DNA from: an uncultured Clostridia bacterium
Lineage (GTDB): Bacteria; Bacillota; Clostridia; Christensenellales; Borkfalkiaceae
Assembly: GCA_944376335.1 (NCBI GenBank)
Contig: CALWCH010000004.1
Span: 1-64,000 of the forward strand
Direction: 5' to 3'
DNA: 64,000 bases
In this document: in pieces, positions 1-6,647 of the stretch
Layout: the number at the start of each line of letters is the position of its first letter
Numbering within the stretch: position 1 is the first letter of the stretch
Notes under the pieces: model-generated
The model's database searches: none
What the model saw: only the letters and a program-made list of their open reading frames with translations
Told to the model about the DNA's origin: nothing
Translations under genes and position numbers: made by a program

Positions 1-84
1 GTAAGAGGCCGCCGCTTGAATGCGCTGCGGGATATAAGTCTATTTATCAGATCATCAGGTTGCGCCGAAACTCATAATACTTGA
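1..84 (+). other. Possible 3' end of a gene cut by the window edge
   Basis: Two reading frames stay open from the window edge, to a TGA at 82-84 and a TAA at 75-77. A strong terminator follows a few bases later, so this is the end of some transcript. The peptides are too short to recognise. It could equally be the tail of a structured RNA. No function is assigned. Confidence 0.2.
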
Positions 85-94
85 TCAACGGCAG

Positions 95-129
95 CGGCGG
101 GGACTTCATGCGAAGCCCCGCCGTTTTTT
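95..129 (+). terminator. Intrinsic terminator
   Basis: An 8-bp GC stem (CGGCGGGG with CCCCGCCG) is followed by six T residues. It ends the transcript entering from the left edge. The IS200 element begins about 10 bp further on. Confidence 0.85.
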
Positions 130-196
130 GTATAAAGAAAACCACGCGATAGTCGCGTGGTTGAAAAGAGGTTTACCGATGAGTCTTGAAAAAAGG

Positions 197-255
197 CTCC
201 GATTGTGTAAAATAAGAACTGACCTGCCAGTCAGAAAAGGAATACACAATCGGAG
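197..255 (+). promoter_or_regulatory. IS200 leader stem-loop sequestering the transposase RBS
   Basis: A perfect 12-bp inverted repeat (CTCCGATTGTGT at 197-208, ACACAATCGGAG at 244-255) encloses a smaller hairpin. The right arm contains the GGAG of the tnpA ribosome binding site. Folding of the mRNA would therefore hide the RBS, the translational brake known for IS200. The inverted repeat is directly visible; the regulatory role is inferred from the family. Confidence 0.8.
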
Positions 256-264
256 GATATTAAA

Positions 265-735
265 ATGAAAGACTCATCTAATACCATAAACAGTTTAGCA
301 CATACAAAATGGAATTGCAAGTATCATATCGTATTTGCACCCAAATATCGCAGAAAAGTGTTTTATGAAGAACACAGGCTGGAAGTACGGGAGATATTAA
401 GAAAACTCTGTGAATGGAAGGGAGTGGAAATCATAGAGGGAGAAGTGTGTCCGGATCATGTCCACATGCTGGTAAGTATCCCGCCCAAAATGAGCGTTTC
501 GGTATTTATGGGATATCTGAAAGGAAAGAGTGCGACGATCATATTCCAAAAATGGGGAAATATGAAATTCGCATACCGAAACCGCGAATTTTGGTGCAAG
601 GGATATTATGTGGATACGGTAGGGAAGAATGCGAAAGCGATACAAGAATATGTAGCAAACCAGTTGAAGACGGACAAGGAAGCAGACCAGTTGAGCATCT
701 TTGACCCGAGAGACCCGTTGACGGGTAGCAAGTAA
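265..735 (+). CDS. tnpA: IS200/IS605-family transposase TnpA
   Basis: This 156-aa protein has the full length usual for IS200 TnpA, a Y1 HUH single-strand transposase. The HUH signature is visible as DHVHML near residues 64-69. The candidate nucleophilic tyrosine lies in the GYYVDTVGKN segment near residue 115. TnpA excises and inserts single-stranded circles at hairpin ends, and matching hairpins flank this gene. The start ATG follows CGGAGG, but that RBS sits in the right arm of a strong leader stem-loop, so expression is probably low. No frameshift or truncation is seen, so the copy may be active. Confidence 0.93.
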   Translation: MKDSSNTINSLAHTKWNCKYHIVFAPKYRRKVFYEEHRLEVREILRKLCEWKGVEIIEGEVCPDHVHMLVSIPPKMSVSVFMGYLKGKSATIIFQKWGNMKFAYRNREFWCKGYYVDTVGKNAKAIQEYVANQLKTDKEADQLSIFDPRDPLTGSK

Positions 736-983
736 CCAATGCATGGCTGGCAGGCCAACTAAAAAACGCATTTGCGTTACGCCAGTGAACAAGGGCTATG
801 CCCGAAAAATAAAAACCACGTGCTTTGCACGTGGATGATTATTTACATCGCTTTAAAAAATATGCTGCTTAGAATTTACTATGCTAGTCAATATTGAAAT
901 CTCTTTGCTTTTTAACTCCTTCCATACTTGTTATAAATCAATAGTAAAAAATACAATAAACATTATTTGCTAAAATATACAAT
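736..983. other. Intergenic region after the IS element
   Basis: This stretch holds the right-end hairpin of the IS element (816-834) and then about 140 bp of AT-rich sequence. No convincing gene, promoter or RNA is visible before the tRNA-cluster terminator. Confidence 0.5.
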
Positions 984-1023
984 AAAGGCGAATCCGTCTC
1001 CTAAAGGAAACGGGTTCGCCTTT
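984..1023 (-). terminator. Terminator of the tRNA cluster
   Basis: The stem is AAAGGCGAA...TTCGCCTTT, extended by CCGT/ACGG. On the minus strand it is followed by a T-rich tract, as expected for an intrinsic terminator downstream of the tRNA-Glu gene. Confidence 0.75.
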
Positions 1024-1031
1024 AACTTGTT

Positions 1032-1106
1032 TGGTGACCCGTACGGGAATCGAACCCATGTTACCACCGTGAAAGGGTGATGTCTTAACCGCTTGACCAA
1101 CGGGCC
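1032..1106 (-). tRNA. tRNA-Glu (anticodon TTC)
   Basis: Read on the minus strand this is a 75-nt cloverleaf. It has acceptor GGCCCGT pairing with ACGGGTC, a CCCTTTCACGG anticodon arm with TTC in the loop, a GGTTCGATTCC T-arm, and an encoded CCA. It is the last tRNA of a three-gene minus-strand cluster. Confidence 0.93.
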
Positions 1107-1140
1107 TTTATGAAAAACCGGCTCTGCCGAGTTTTTGCTT

Positions 1141-1217
1141 TGGTAGCGATGAGTGGAGTCGAACCGCTGACCTATCGGGTATGAACCGATCGCTCTAACC
1201 AACTAAGCTACATCGCC
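1141..1217 (-). tRNA. tRNA-Met (elongator, anticodon CAT)
   Basis: This is a 77-nt minus-strand tRNA with acceptor GGCGATG pairing with CATCGCT, anticodon loop TTCATAC, and an encoded CCA. The 1-72 pair is Watson-Crick, so it is not the initiator. A CAT anticodon could also be a lysidine-modified Ile tRNA, but the body resembles elongator Met tRNAs. Confidence 0.85.
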
Positions 1218-1220
1218 ATA

Positions 1221-1297
<77 letters not shown>

Positions 1298-1329
1298 ATG
1301 TCCTACCCCGCTTTCGGAATAGCTTTTAT

Positions 1330-1358
1330 ATTCTAAACGAAGAAGGCGCGTTTGTCAA
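1330..1358 (-). promoter_or_regulatory. Promoter of the tRNA cluster
   Basis: On the minus strand TTGACA (1353-1358) and TAGAAT (1330-1335) are separated by 17 nt. They lie about 35 bp upstream of the tRNA-fMet 5' end. The promoter is divergent from the tilS promoter to its right. Confidence 0.8.
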
Positions 1359-1406
1359 CCGTTTTTGGCGAATTTCCCGAATTATTTTTTATTTTCTCCC
1401 CGCCCG

Positions 1407-1435
1407 TTGCATTTTTCGGGCGTTCATGCTATACT
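1407..1435 (+). promoter_or_regulatory. tilS promoter
   Basis: TTGCAT (1407-1412) and TATACT (1430-1435) are separated by exactly 17 nt, with a TG one base before the -10 box. The predicted transcription start (about 1442) is essentially at the tilS ATG (1444), leaving no room for a ribosome binding site. Confidence 0.7.
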
Positions 1436-1443
1436 GTCCTCAT

Positions 1444-2763
1444 ATGGAGCTCTTTCCTCTCCGCCCATACTTCGGGCTAAAACTTTGCGTTGCCGTCTCG
1501 GGCGGCAGAGATTCCGTCGCGCTTCTGCATTTTCTTTCCCATCATCGGGAGGAGGCGCGCATTTCGCTCTCTGCCCTCACCTGCGGCCACGGCATCCGCA
1601 AGGAGGCCGAGGGCGATCTCGCCTTCGTAAGTGACCTCTGCGCCGCGTGGGGGGTGCCGTTCACTATCTTTCGGGCGGACGTTCCCGCGCGCGCCAAAGA
1701 GAGCGGCAGGGGTCTTGAAGAGGAGGGGAGGGTGTTCCGCCGCGAATGTTATCATAAAATGCTGGAGGGGGGCGCGGACGCCGTCCTCACCGCCCATCAC
1801 CAAGATGACTGCGCCGAGACCGTGCTCTTCCGCCTTGCCCGCGGCACGTCTTTAAAGGGCCTCAACGCCTTTCCCGCGCAAAAAGGGCTCCTGCGCCCCC
1901 TTCTCGGGGTGACGAGAGCGGACATCGACGACTATATCCTAAATAATGACCTTCCCTACCGCGAGGACGCGAGCAATGCGGACGTAACGTTTGCTCGCAA
2001 CCGCATCCGTCATGAGGTGCTGCCCGCCTTGGAGAAGGCCGTGCCGGGGGCGAGCGGCAATTTAGTACGCTTTGCAGAGCGCGCCGCCCGCGACGACGCG
2101 TTTTTGCAAGAACTTGCAGCTCGTGAAGTGCGGGGGGAGGGGGAGAAGCGCGTGCGTGCCGATTTGCCCGAACCGCTTCTCTTTCGCGCCTGCCTTGCCG
2201 CCATGAACGCCTTGGGGCTCATGCGCGACTACACCGAGGCAAATTTGAAAGAGCTCGAAAAGCTCACCCGCACGCAGGCGGGAAGACGGTGCAGCCTGCC
2301 CGCAGGGCTCATCGCCTACCGCGAGGGGGGCGACCTCGTCTTTGTGCGCGCATCCGCGCCGTCGGAGCCCGCCCTGCCCGTTCCCTTCACGCTCGGGCAG
2401 CTGCAATTTTTCGGGGGCATCTTAGAGGCGGGGGAGGGCGACCCGCCCGAGATTTCTCTGCAATACGAGGGAAAGCCGCTCCTTATCGACCTTGCCATGC
2501 TGCCCGAGGGGGCAGTCTGGCGGACGCGGCAAGAGGGGGATACCTTCCTCTCCTGCAACGGAAAGCGTAAGACGCTGAAGAAATTTCTCATCGACCGCAA
2601 AATTCCCGCGCGGGTGAGCGGCACGCTTCCCGTCCTCGCAAAGGGCAGCGAAATTCTCGCCGTCGCAGGCGTGGAGCTTGCAGACGCCGTCAAACGCACG
2701 GAGAAGACCGCGCGCCCCGGCTATCTTCTCTATACGCGCGGCGAAACGCCCGATAACCGATGA
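1444..2763 (+). CDS. tilS: tRNA(Ile)-lysidine synthase
   Basis: TilS converts the wobble cytidine of tRNA-Ile(CAU) to lysidine so that it reads AUA. The N-terminal PP-loop ATP-binding motif SGGRDS lies near residues 17-22, and HHQDD, typical of the N-type ATPase domain, lies near residue 118. A substrate-binding and C-terminal TilS domain follows. I start at ATG 1444 (439 aa), which places the PP-loop where the family has it. The longer open frame from 1261 runs through the tRNA-fMet gene and cannot be coding. No Shine-Dalgarno precedes the ATG and the promoter -10 box lies 8 nt before it, so the mRNA may be leaderless. It precedes hpt, a common Firmicutes pairing. Confidence 0.93.
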   Translation: MELFPLRPYFGLKLCVAVSGGRDSVALLHFLSHHREEARISLSALTCGHGIRKEAEGDLAFVSDLCAAWGVPFTIFRADVPARAKESGRGLEEEGRVFRRECYHKMLEGGADAVLTAHHQDDCAETVLFRLARGTSLKGLNAFPAQKGLLRPLLGVTRADIDDYILNNDLPYREDASNADVTFARNRIRHEVLPALEKAVPGASGNLVRFAERAARDDAFLQELAAREVRGEGEKRVRADLPEPLLFRACLAAMNALGLMRDYTEANLKELEKLTRTQAGRRCSLPAGLIAYREGGDLVFVRASAPSEPALPVPFTLGQLQFFGGILEAGEGDPPEISLQYEGKPLLIDLAMLPEGAVWRTRQEGDTFLSCNGKRKTLKKFLIDRKIPARVSGTLPVLAKGSEILAVAGVELADAVKRTEKTARPGYLLYTRGETPDNR

Positions 2764-2788
2764 AAAAAATCAATGAGAGGTAACATAC

Positions 2789-3337
2789 ATGAGAGAACAA
2801 GCAAAGGACTGTGAACGCATCTTATTTTCGGCAGAGGACATCGCCGCCGAGGTGAAGAAGGCCGCCGCCTGGCTGGATGAACGCTTCGAGGGGAAGGAGC
2901 CGCTCGCCGTCTCCGTCTTAAAGGGCAGCGTCATCTTCTTCTGCGATCTCATCCGCGTGATGAAGACGCCCGTGCAGATGGACTTTATGACGCTCTCCTC
3001 CTACGGGGCGGGCACGGCGTCGATGGGCATGCCCAAGATCGTGATGGACCTCTCCGCGTCCGTCGAGGGGCGGGATGTGCTGCTTGTCGAGGACATCGTG
3101 GACAGCGGCCATACGCTCCTGCGCCTCAAAGAGCTGTTGAGCGGGCGGGGCGCGAAGTCCTTCACCGTCGTCTCCCTTTTAGACAAACCCTCGCGGCGGG
3201 AGGTGGACGTGAAGGCGGACTATAGCTGCTTCACCGTCGGCAACGAGTTCATCGTGGGGTACGGCCTCGACTACGCCCAGCGCTACCGCAATCTGCCCTT
3301 TATCGGCGTGTTGAAGAAGGAAATCTATCAAAAATGA
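2789..3337 (+). CDS. hpt: Hypoxanthine phosphoribosyltransferase
   Basis: This 182-aa purine-salvage enzyme transfers phosphoribose from PRPP to hypoxanthine or guanine. The PRPP loop is visible as LLVEDIVDSGHTL near residues 98-110. The N-terminal SVLKGSVIFFCDL segment and C-terminal FIVGYGLDYAQRYRNLP are both typical of type I HPRTs. A GAGAGG ribosome binding site precedes the ATG. It lies 25 bp after tilS, probably in the same transcript. FtsH, often third in this cluster, is absent here and replaced by a flavin reductase. Confidence 0.95.
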   Translation: MREQAKDCERILFSAEDIAAEVKKAAAWLDERFEGKEPLAVSVLKGSVIFFCDLIRVMKTPVQMDFMTLSSYGAGTASMGMPKIVMDLSASVEGRDVLLVEDIVDSGHTLLRLKELLSGRGAKSFTVVSLLDKPSRREVDVKADYSCFTVGNEFIVGYGLDYAQRYRNLPFIGVLKKEIYQK

Positions 3338-3350
3338 TCGGGAGGACAGG

Positions 3351-3887
3351 ATGAAACGCGAAATCGAAGTTTTTGACTATGCAGGGGAAATTTTAAAGGC
3401 CCTGAAGCGCGGCGTGCTTCTGACCACGAAGGTTGGCGGTAAGGTCAACAGCATGACGATCGGCTGGGGAACGCTCGGCATCGAGTGGGGGAGGCCCGTC
3501 TTTATCGCCTTTGTGCGCGAGGGGCGCTATACGCGCGAACTGCTCGATCAAAGCCCCGAATTTACCGTCAACGTGCCCGTCGGCGGGTTCGACAAGAAAA
3601 TTTTAGGCTTCTGCGGGAGCAAGTCGGGCAGGAATATTGATAAGGTGAAGGAACTCGGGCTCACGCTGGAAGCGGGCGAAGTTGTCTCCGTGCCCGCCGT
3701 CAAGGAGCTTCCCCTAACGCTCGAGTGCAAGGTCATTTACAAGCAATTGCAGGATAAGAACGCCATTCCCGAGGACATCAAAAAGGCGATGTACCCCGAA
3801 GGGGTGGGCAGCGACGAGCCGATGGCGAACGGCGACTATCACGTCGCCTACTACGGGGAGATCGTGAAGGCGTATATCGTAGAGTAA
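3351..3887 (+). CDS. Flavin reductase-like FMN-binding protein
   Basis: This 178-aa protein has the flavin reductase-like split-barrel fold, judged from the MTIGWGTLGIEWGRPVFIAFVR and FTVNVPVGGF-type segments. Such proteins bind FMN and either reduce free flavin or act as small flavoproteins; the partner here is unknown. It starts 13 bp after hpt with a GGGAGGA ribosome binding site, so it likely belongs to the tilS-hpt transcript. A strong bidirectional terminator follows. The family assignment is good; the substrate is not predictable. Confidence 0.8.
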   Translation: MKREIEVFDYAGEILKALKRGVLLTTKVGGKVNSMTIGWGTLGIEWGRPVFIAFVREGRYTRELLDQSPEFTVNVPVGGFDKKILGFCGSKSGRNIDKVKELGLTLEAGEVVSVPAVKELPLTLECKVIYKQLQDKNAIPEDIKKAMYPEGVGSDEPMANGDYHVAYYGEIVKAYIVE

Positions 3888-3889
3888 CG

Positions 3890-3918
3890 AAAAAAGGGAC
3901 GAACCTCGTCCCTTTTTT
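3890..3918. terminator. Bidirectional terminator
   Basis: A-run, GGGACGA stem, 3-nt loop, TCGTCCC, T-run. It works in both directions and separates the convergent flavin reductase and metal ATPase genes. Confidence 0.9.
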
Positions 3919-3933
3919 GCTGCCCTTCTCAGG

Positions 3934-5853
3934 TCATTTTTCGTACTTTCCGTTGACGCGCATGGCGTTGAGAATGGCGATGACCGCGACGCCCACGTCT
4001 CCGAACACCGCCAGCCACATGTTGGCAAAGCCGACGGCGGTGAGGATGAGGATGGCGACCTTGATCGCAATGGAAAAGATGATGTTCTCCATCACGATGA
4101 CCATCGTTTTCTTTGCAATGCGCTTGGCAAGGGGGATGCCGCGAAGATCGTCCTTCATGAGCACGATATCGCTCGCCTCGATGGCGGCATCGCTGCCCAC
4201 GCCGCCCATTGCAATGCCCACGTCCGAGCGCATGAGCACGGGCGCATCGTTGATGCCGTCGCCCACGAAGCACAGAACGTCCTTCTTGCCCTTGGCGGCA
4301 AGCATCTTCTCCACTTTCTCCACCTTATTCTGAGGAAGCAGCCCCGCCTTATATCCCGTCAGCCCGATCTCCTTTGCAACGCTTGAAGCAATGGCCTCGT
4401 TGTCGCCCGTCAGCATCACCGTCTTGGCGCCCATCTTGTTGAGCGCGGAGACCACCTCTCGGCTCTCGGGCTTTATTTCATCGACGATGAGAAGAGAGCC
4501 GATAAACTGCCCGTTCCTTGCCACATACACCACGGTGCCGACGCCCTCCATGGGGGAAACGGCAATGCCGTTGTCCTGCATGAGTTTTTGGTTGCCGCAG
4601 AGGATGACGCTGCCCTCTTTCTCCGCCTTCACGCCCGCGCCCGCAAGGTTGGTGAGGGTATAGCCGCCCTCGGGCGTCTTGGCATATTTCTGAAGGATAG
4701 ACTTTGCAATGGGGTGGGAGGAGCCGTGCTCTGCAATGGCGGCAAGGCGCAGCACTTCCTGCTCCTTCCCTTCGGGAACGATCTTCGCGACGGCGAAGTT
4801 GCCCTTCGTGAGCGTGCCCGTCTTATCGAACACGAAGGTGTTGGCGCTGTTGAACTTTTCGAGATAGTTGGAGCCCTTGATGAGGATGCCGTAGCGGGAC
4901 GCCGCGCCGATCCCCGCAAAGAAGGAGAGGGGAATGGAGATGACGAGCGCGCAGGGGCAGGACACGACGAGGAAGGAGAGCGCACGGTAGATCCACGTCG
5001 ACCAGTCCGAGTCAATGAGCGGCGGCACAACGGCAAGCAGCGCGGCAACGCCGACGACGATGGGGGTATAGTACTTTGCGAACTTGGTGATGAAGTGCTC
5101 TGCCTTGGATTTCTGCTCGGAGGCGCTCTCCACAAGCTCCAAAATTTTCGAGACGGTGCTGTCGTAGAACGGCCGCGTGACGCGCACCCAGAGCTGCGAG
5201 GTGAGGTTGACGCTTCCGCTTACAACCTCGCTCCCCAAATTGACTTCGCGGGGGAGCGATTCGCCCGTCAGCGCCTTGGTGTCCAGCGTCGATGCGCCCC
5301 GTTCCACGATGCCGTCGAGGGGCACCTTCTCGCCGGGGTTTACAAGGATGAGCTCGCCCGCCTCCACTTCCGTAGGGTCTACGCGCTCGGGCTCTTCCCC
5401 GCGCAGGACGTTCGCATAATCGGGGCGGATGTCCATGAGCGAGGCGATGGACTTTCTCGAGCGCCCCGTCGCATAGCTTTGAAACCACTCCCCGACCTGA
5501 TAGAAGAGCAGCACGGCGCACGCCTCGTCGAAGCCCTCGATGGGCTGGCCCGTCACGCCGCGGTAGATGGCGAGCGCAAACGCGCCGAGGGTCGCAATGC
5601 ACATCAAAAAGTTTTCGTCAAATACCTGCCCGTGGGCGATATTCCGGATGGCACGCCATAAAACGTCATAGCCGATGAGAAGGTAGACGGCTAAATACAG
5701 CGCAAAGGGGAATACCCACGCAAACGGCCCGGAAAAGACGGAGCCGAGCGTGATGCACTTATCCGTGATGAAGATGGCAAAGAAGAGGACGAGCGCAACG
5801 ATGATGCGAATCAAATTGCGCCTGTCCTTTTTTGAGAGTGAGGAGCGTTTCAT
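3934..5853 (-). CDS. cadA: Heavy-metal P1B-type ATPase (Cd/Zn/Pb exporter)
   Basis: This 639-aa membrane ATPase exports divalent heavy metals. Visible features are the metal-site CPC in a SCPCALVIS membrane helix (near residue 297), the phosphorylation motif DKTGTLTKG (near 342), the HP dipeptide of P1B pumps (SSHPIAKS), and the hinge GDGINDAPVL. The amino terminus carries several transmembrane segments but no metal-binding HMA domain. That domain is encoded by the separate 72-aa gene immediately upstream. CPC without other markers points to the Zn/Cd/Pb (P1B-2) class. It is third in an ArsR-regulated operon, which supports metal-induced expression. Confidence 0.92.
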   Translation of the reverse strand: MKRSSLSKKDRRNLIRIIVALVLFFAIFITDKCITLGSVFSGPFAWVFPFALYLAVYLLIGYDVLWRAIRNIAHGQVFDENFLMCIATLGAFALAIYRGVTGQPIEGFDEACAVLLFYQVGEWFQSYATGRSRKSIASLMDIRPDYANVLRGEEPERVDPTEVEAGELILVNPGEKVPLDGIVERGASTLDTKALTGESLPREVNLGSEVVSGSVNLTSQLWVRVTRPFYDSTVSKILELVESASEQKSKAEHFITKFAKYYTPIVVGVAALLAVVPPLIDSDWSTWIYRALSFLVVSCPCALVISIPLSFFAGIGAASRYGILIKGSNYLEKFNSANTFVFDKTGTLTKGNFAVAKIVPEGKEQEVLRLAAIAEHGSSHPIAKSILQKYAKTPEGGYTLTNLAGAGVKAEKEGSVILCGNQKLMQDNGIAVSPMEGVGTVVYVARNGQFIGSLLIVDEIKPESREVVSALNKMGAKTVMLTGDNEAIASSVAKEIGLTGYKAGLLPQNKVEKVEKMLAAKGKKDVLCFVGDGINDAPVLMRSDVGIAMGGVGSDAAIEASDIVLMKDDLRGIPLAKRIAKKTMVIVMENIIFSIAIKVAILILTAVGFANMWLAVFGDVGVAVIAILNAMRVNGKYEK

Positions 5854-5866
5854 AAAATTCCCCCGT

Positions 5867-6085
5867 TCAGCGCACGATCGTGCAGTCGGGTACCGCCCTC
5901 TTCGCGGCCTTTACCACTTTTTCCATCACCGCGTCAAACTCCGCCTCGTCCGCCTCAACGGAGAGCTTCTGGGTGAGGAAGTTCACGCTCACCGCCGTGA
6001 CGCCCTCCACCTTGCCGATGGCGCGCTCCATGCGCGCGGCGCAGTTTGCGCAGTCGAGATCCTCCAGCTGAAAGACTTTTTTCAT
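5867..6085 (-). CDS. Stand-alone heavy-metal-associated (HMA) domain protein
   Basis: This 72-aa ferredoxin-fold HMA domain carries the metal-binding motif DCANCA near residues 10-15 and a predicted beta-alpha-beta pattern. It ends 13 bp before the P-type ATPase start. Most CadA/ZntA pumps carry this domain fused at the amino terminus; here the ATPase lacks it and this gene supplies it in trans. It could act as a metallochaperone or metal sensor for the pump. An AAGGAG ribosome binding site precedes its ATG. Confidence 0.9.
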   Translation of the reverse strand: MKKVFQLEDLDCANCAARMERAIGKVEGVTAVSVNFLTQKLSVEADEAEFDAVMEKVVKAAKRAVPDCTIVR

Positions 6086-6129
6086 ATCGGTTTCTCCTTT
6101 ATTTTGTGCCCGCAGGCAGTTTTACAAAA

Positions 6130-6156
6130 TATTTGTTCACTTAAACAATCGTTCAA
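6130..6156. promoter_or_regulatory. Possible second ArsR-family operator
   Basis: Between arsR and the HMA gene lies GTTCACTTAAACAATCGTTCAA. It contains two TTCA half-sites like those of the main operator upstream of arsR. It may be an internal operator or a decayed copy; the spacing is imperfect, so confidence is low. Confidence 0.35.
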
Positions 6157-6171
6157 ATAAAGAGCAAAAAA

Positions 6172-6492
6172 TTATTTGCCTTCGTTCACATGCGTCAGGC
6201 CGTACTCCATGATCTTGGTCACATGGTCGTCGTCGAGGGAGTACTTGACTTCCTTGCCCTCCTTCGTGCCCTTCACGAGCTTCGCCCCGCGCAATACGCG
6301 CAAATGGTGGGAAACGGCGGAATCGCTCATCCCGATGGCCTCGGCAATTTCCCCCACATAGAGGTCTTTAATTTGCAGGCAGCTCAAAATTTTCGCCCGC
6401 GTCGGGTCGCCGAACATCTTAAAGAGGTTGGCAAGTTCATAGAGCGTCTCGTCGCTCGGGAGCTTTTCGCGGATATCCGTCTTCTCTTCCAT
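6172..6492 (-). CDS. ArsR/SmtB-family metal-responsive repressor
   Basis: This 106-aa winged-helix repressor reads LANLFKMFGDPTRAKIL in the first helices and SDSAVSHHLRVLR in the recognition helix, the ArsR signature. There is no CxC motif in the recognition region, unlike arsenic-type ArsR. An ELANLFK-type N-terminal segment and a C-terminal DDDHVTKIMEYGLTHVNE helix with Asp and His residues suggest an alpha5-type Zn/Cd site as in SmtB/CzrA. It is first gene of the operon with the HMA protein and CadA-like pump and probably represses it until metal binds. Confidence 0.9.
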   Translation of the reverse strand: MEEKTDIREKLPSDETLYELANLFKMFGDPTRAKILSCLQIKDLYVGEIAEAIGMSDSAVSHHLRVLRGAKLVKGTKEGKEVKYSLDDDHVTKIMEYGLTHVNEGK

Positions 6493-6511
6493 GCCTGCCT
6501 CCTTTGGGTAT

Positions 6512-6538
6512 CATTTGAACGTTTCTTCAAATGTTCAA
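6512..6538. promoter_or_regulatory. ArsR-family operator
   Basis: ATTTGAACGTTTCTTCAAATGTTCAA is an imperfect inverted repeat built on TTGAAC/GTTCAA half-sites, like SmtB/CzrA operators. It lies between the -10 box and the arsR start, over the predicted transcription start, so bound repressor would block RNA polymerase. Confidence 0.7.
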
Positions 6539-6542
6539 TCAT

Positions 6543-6571
6543 AGTATAGCGCGGTTCGGGTCATCTGTCAA
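6543..6571 (-). promoter_or_regulatory. Promoter of the arsR-HMA-cadA operon
   Basis: On the minus strand TTGACA (6566-6571) and TATACT (6543-6548) are separated by 17 nt. Confidence 0.85.
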
Positions 6572-6600
6572 GCGTTTTCCGCAAAAAAATTTCGGGAAAC

Positions 6601-6631
6601 AAAAAAATCGGCCGCCCCGAAGGGCAGCCGA
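6601..6631 (-). terminator. Terminator after the Ca2+ ATPase
   Basis: On the minus strand the stem CGGCTGCCC/GGGCGGCCG is followed by a T7 run, just after the stop of the minus-strand P-type ATPase. Confidence 0.85.
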
Positions 6632-6647
6632 CAAAAGCAGTCGCTTT

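Larger units (their letters stand above)
140..834 (+). mobile_element. IS200/IS605-family insertion sequence
   Basis: The element consists of one Y1 transposase gene flanked by two short hairpins. The left hairpin at 140-162 has a 10-bp stem with a TAG loop. The right hairpin at 816-834 has an 8-bp stem with a TTT loop. Both stems contain CCACG, as expected for the subterminal imperfect palindromes recognised by IS200-type TnpA. No terminal inverted repeats or target duplication are expected in this family, so the exact ends (about 130-840) are uncertain. There is no tnpB/IscB accessory gene, which fits an IS200 rather than an IS605 arrangement. Confidence 0.85.
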
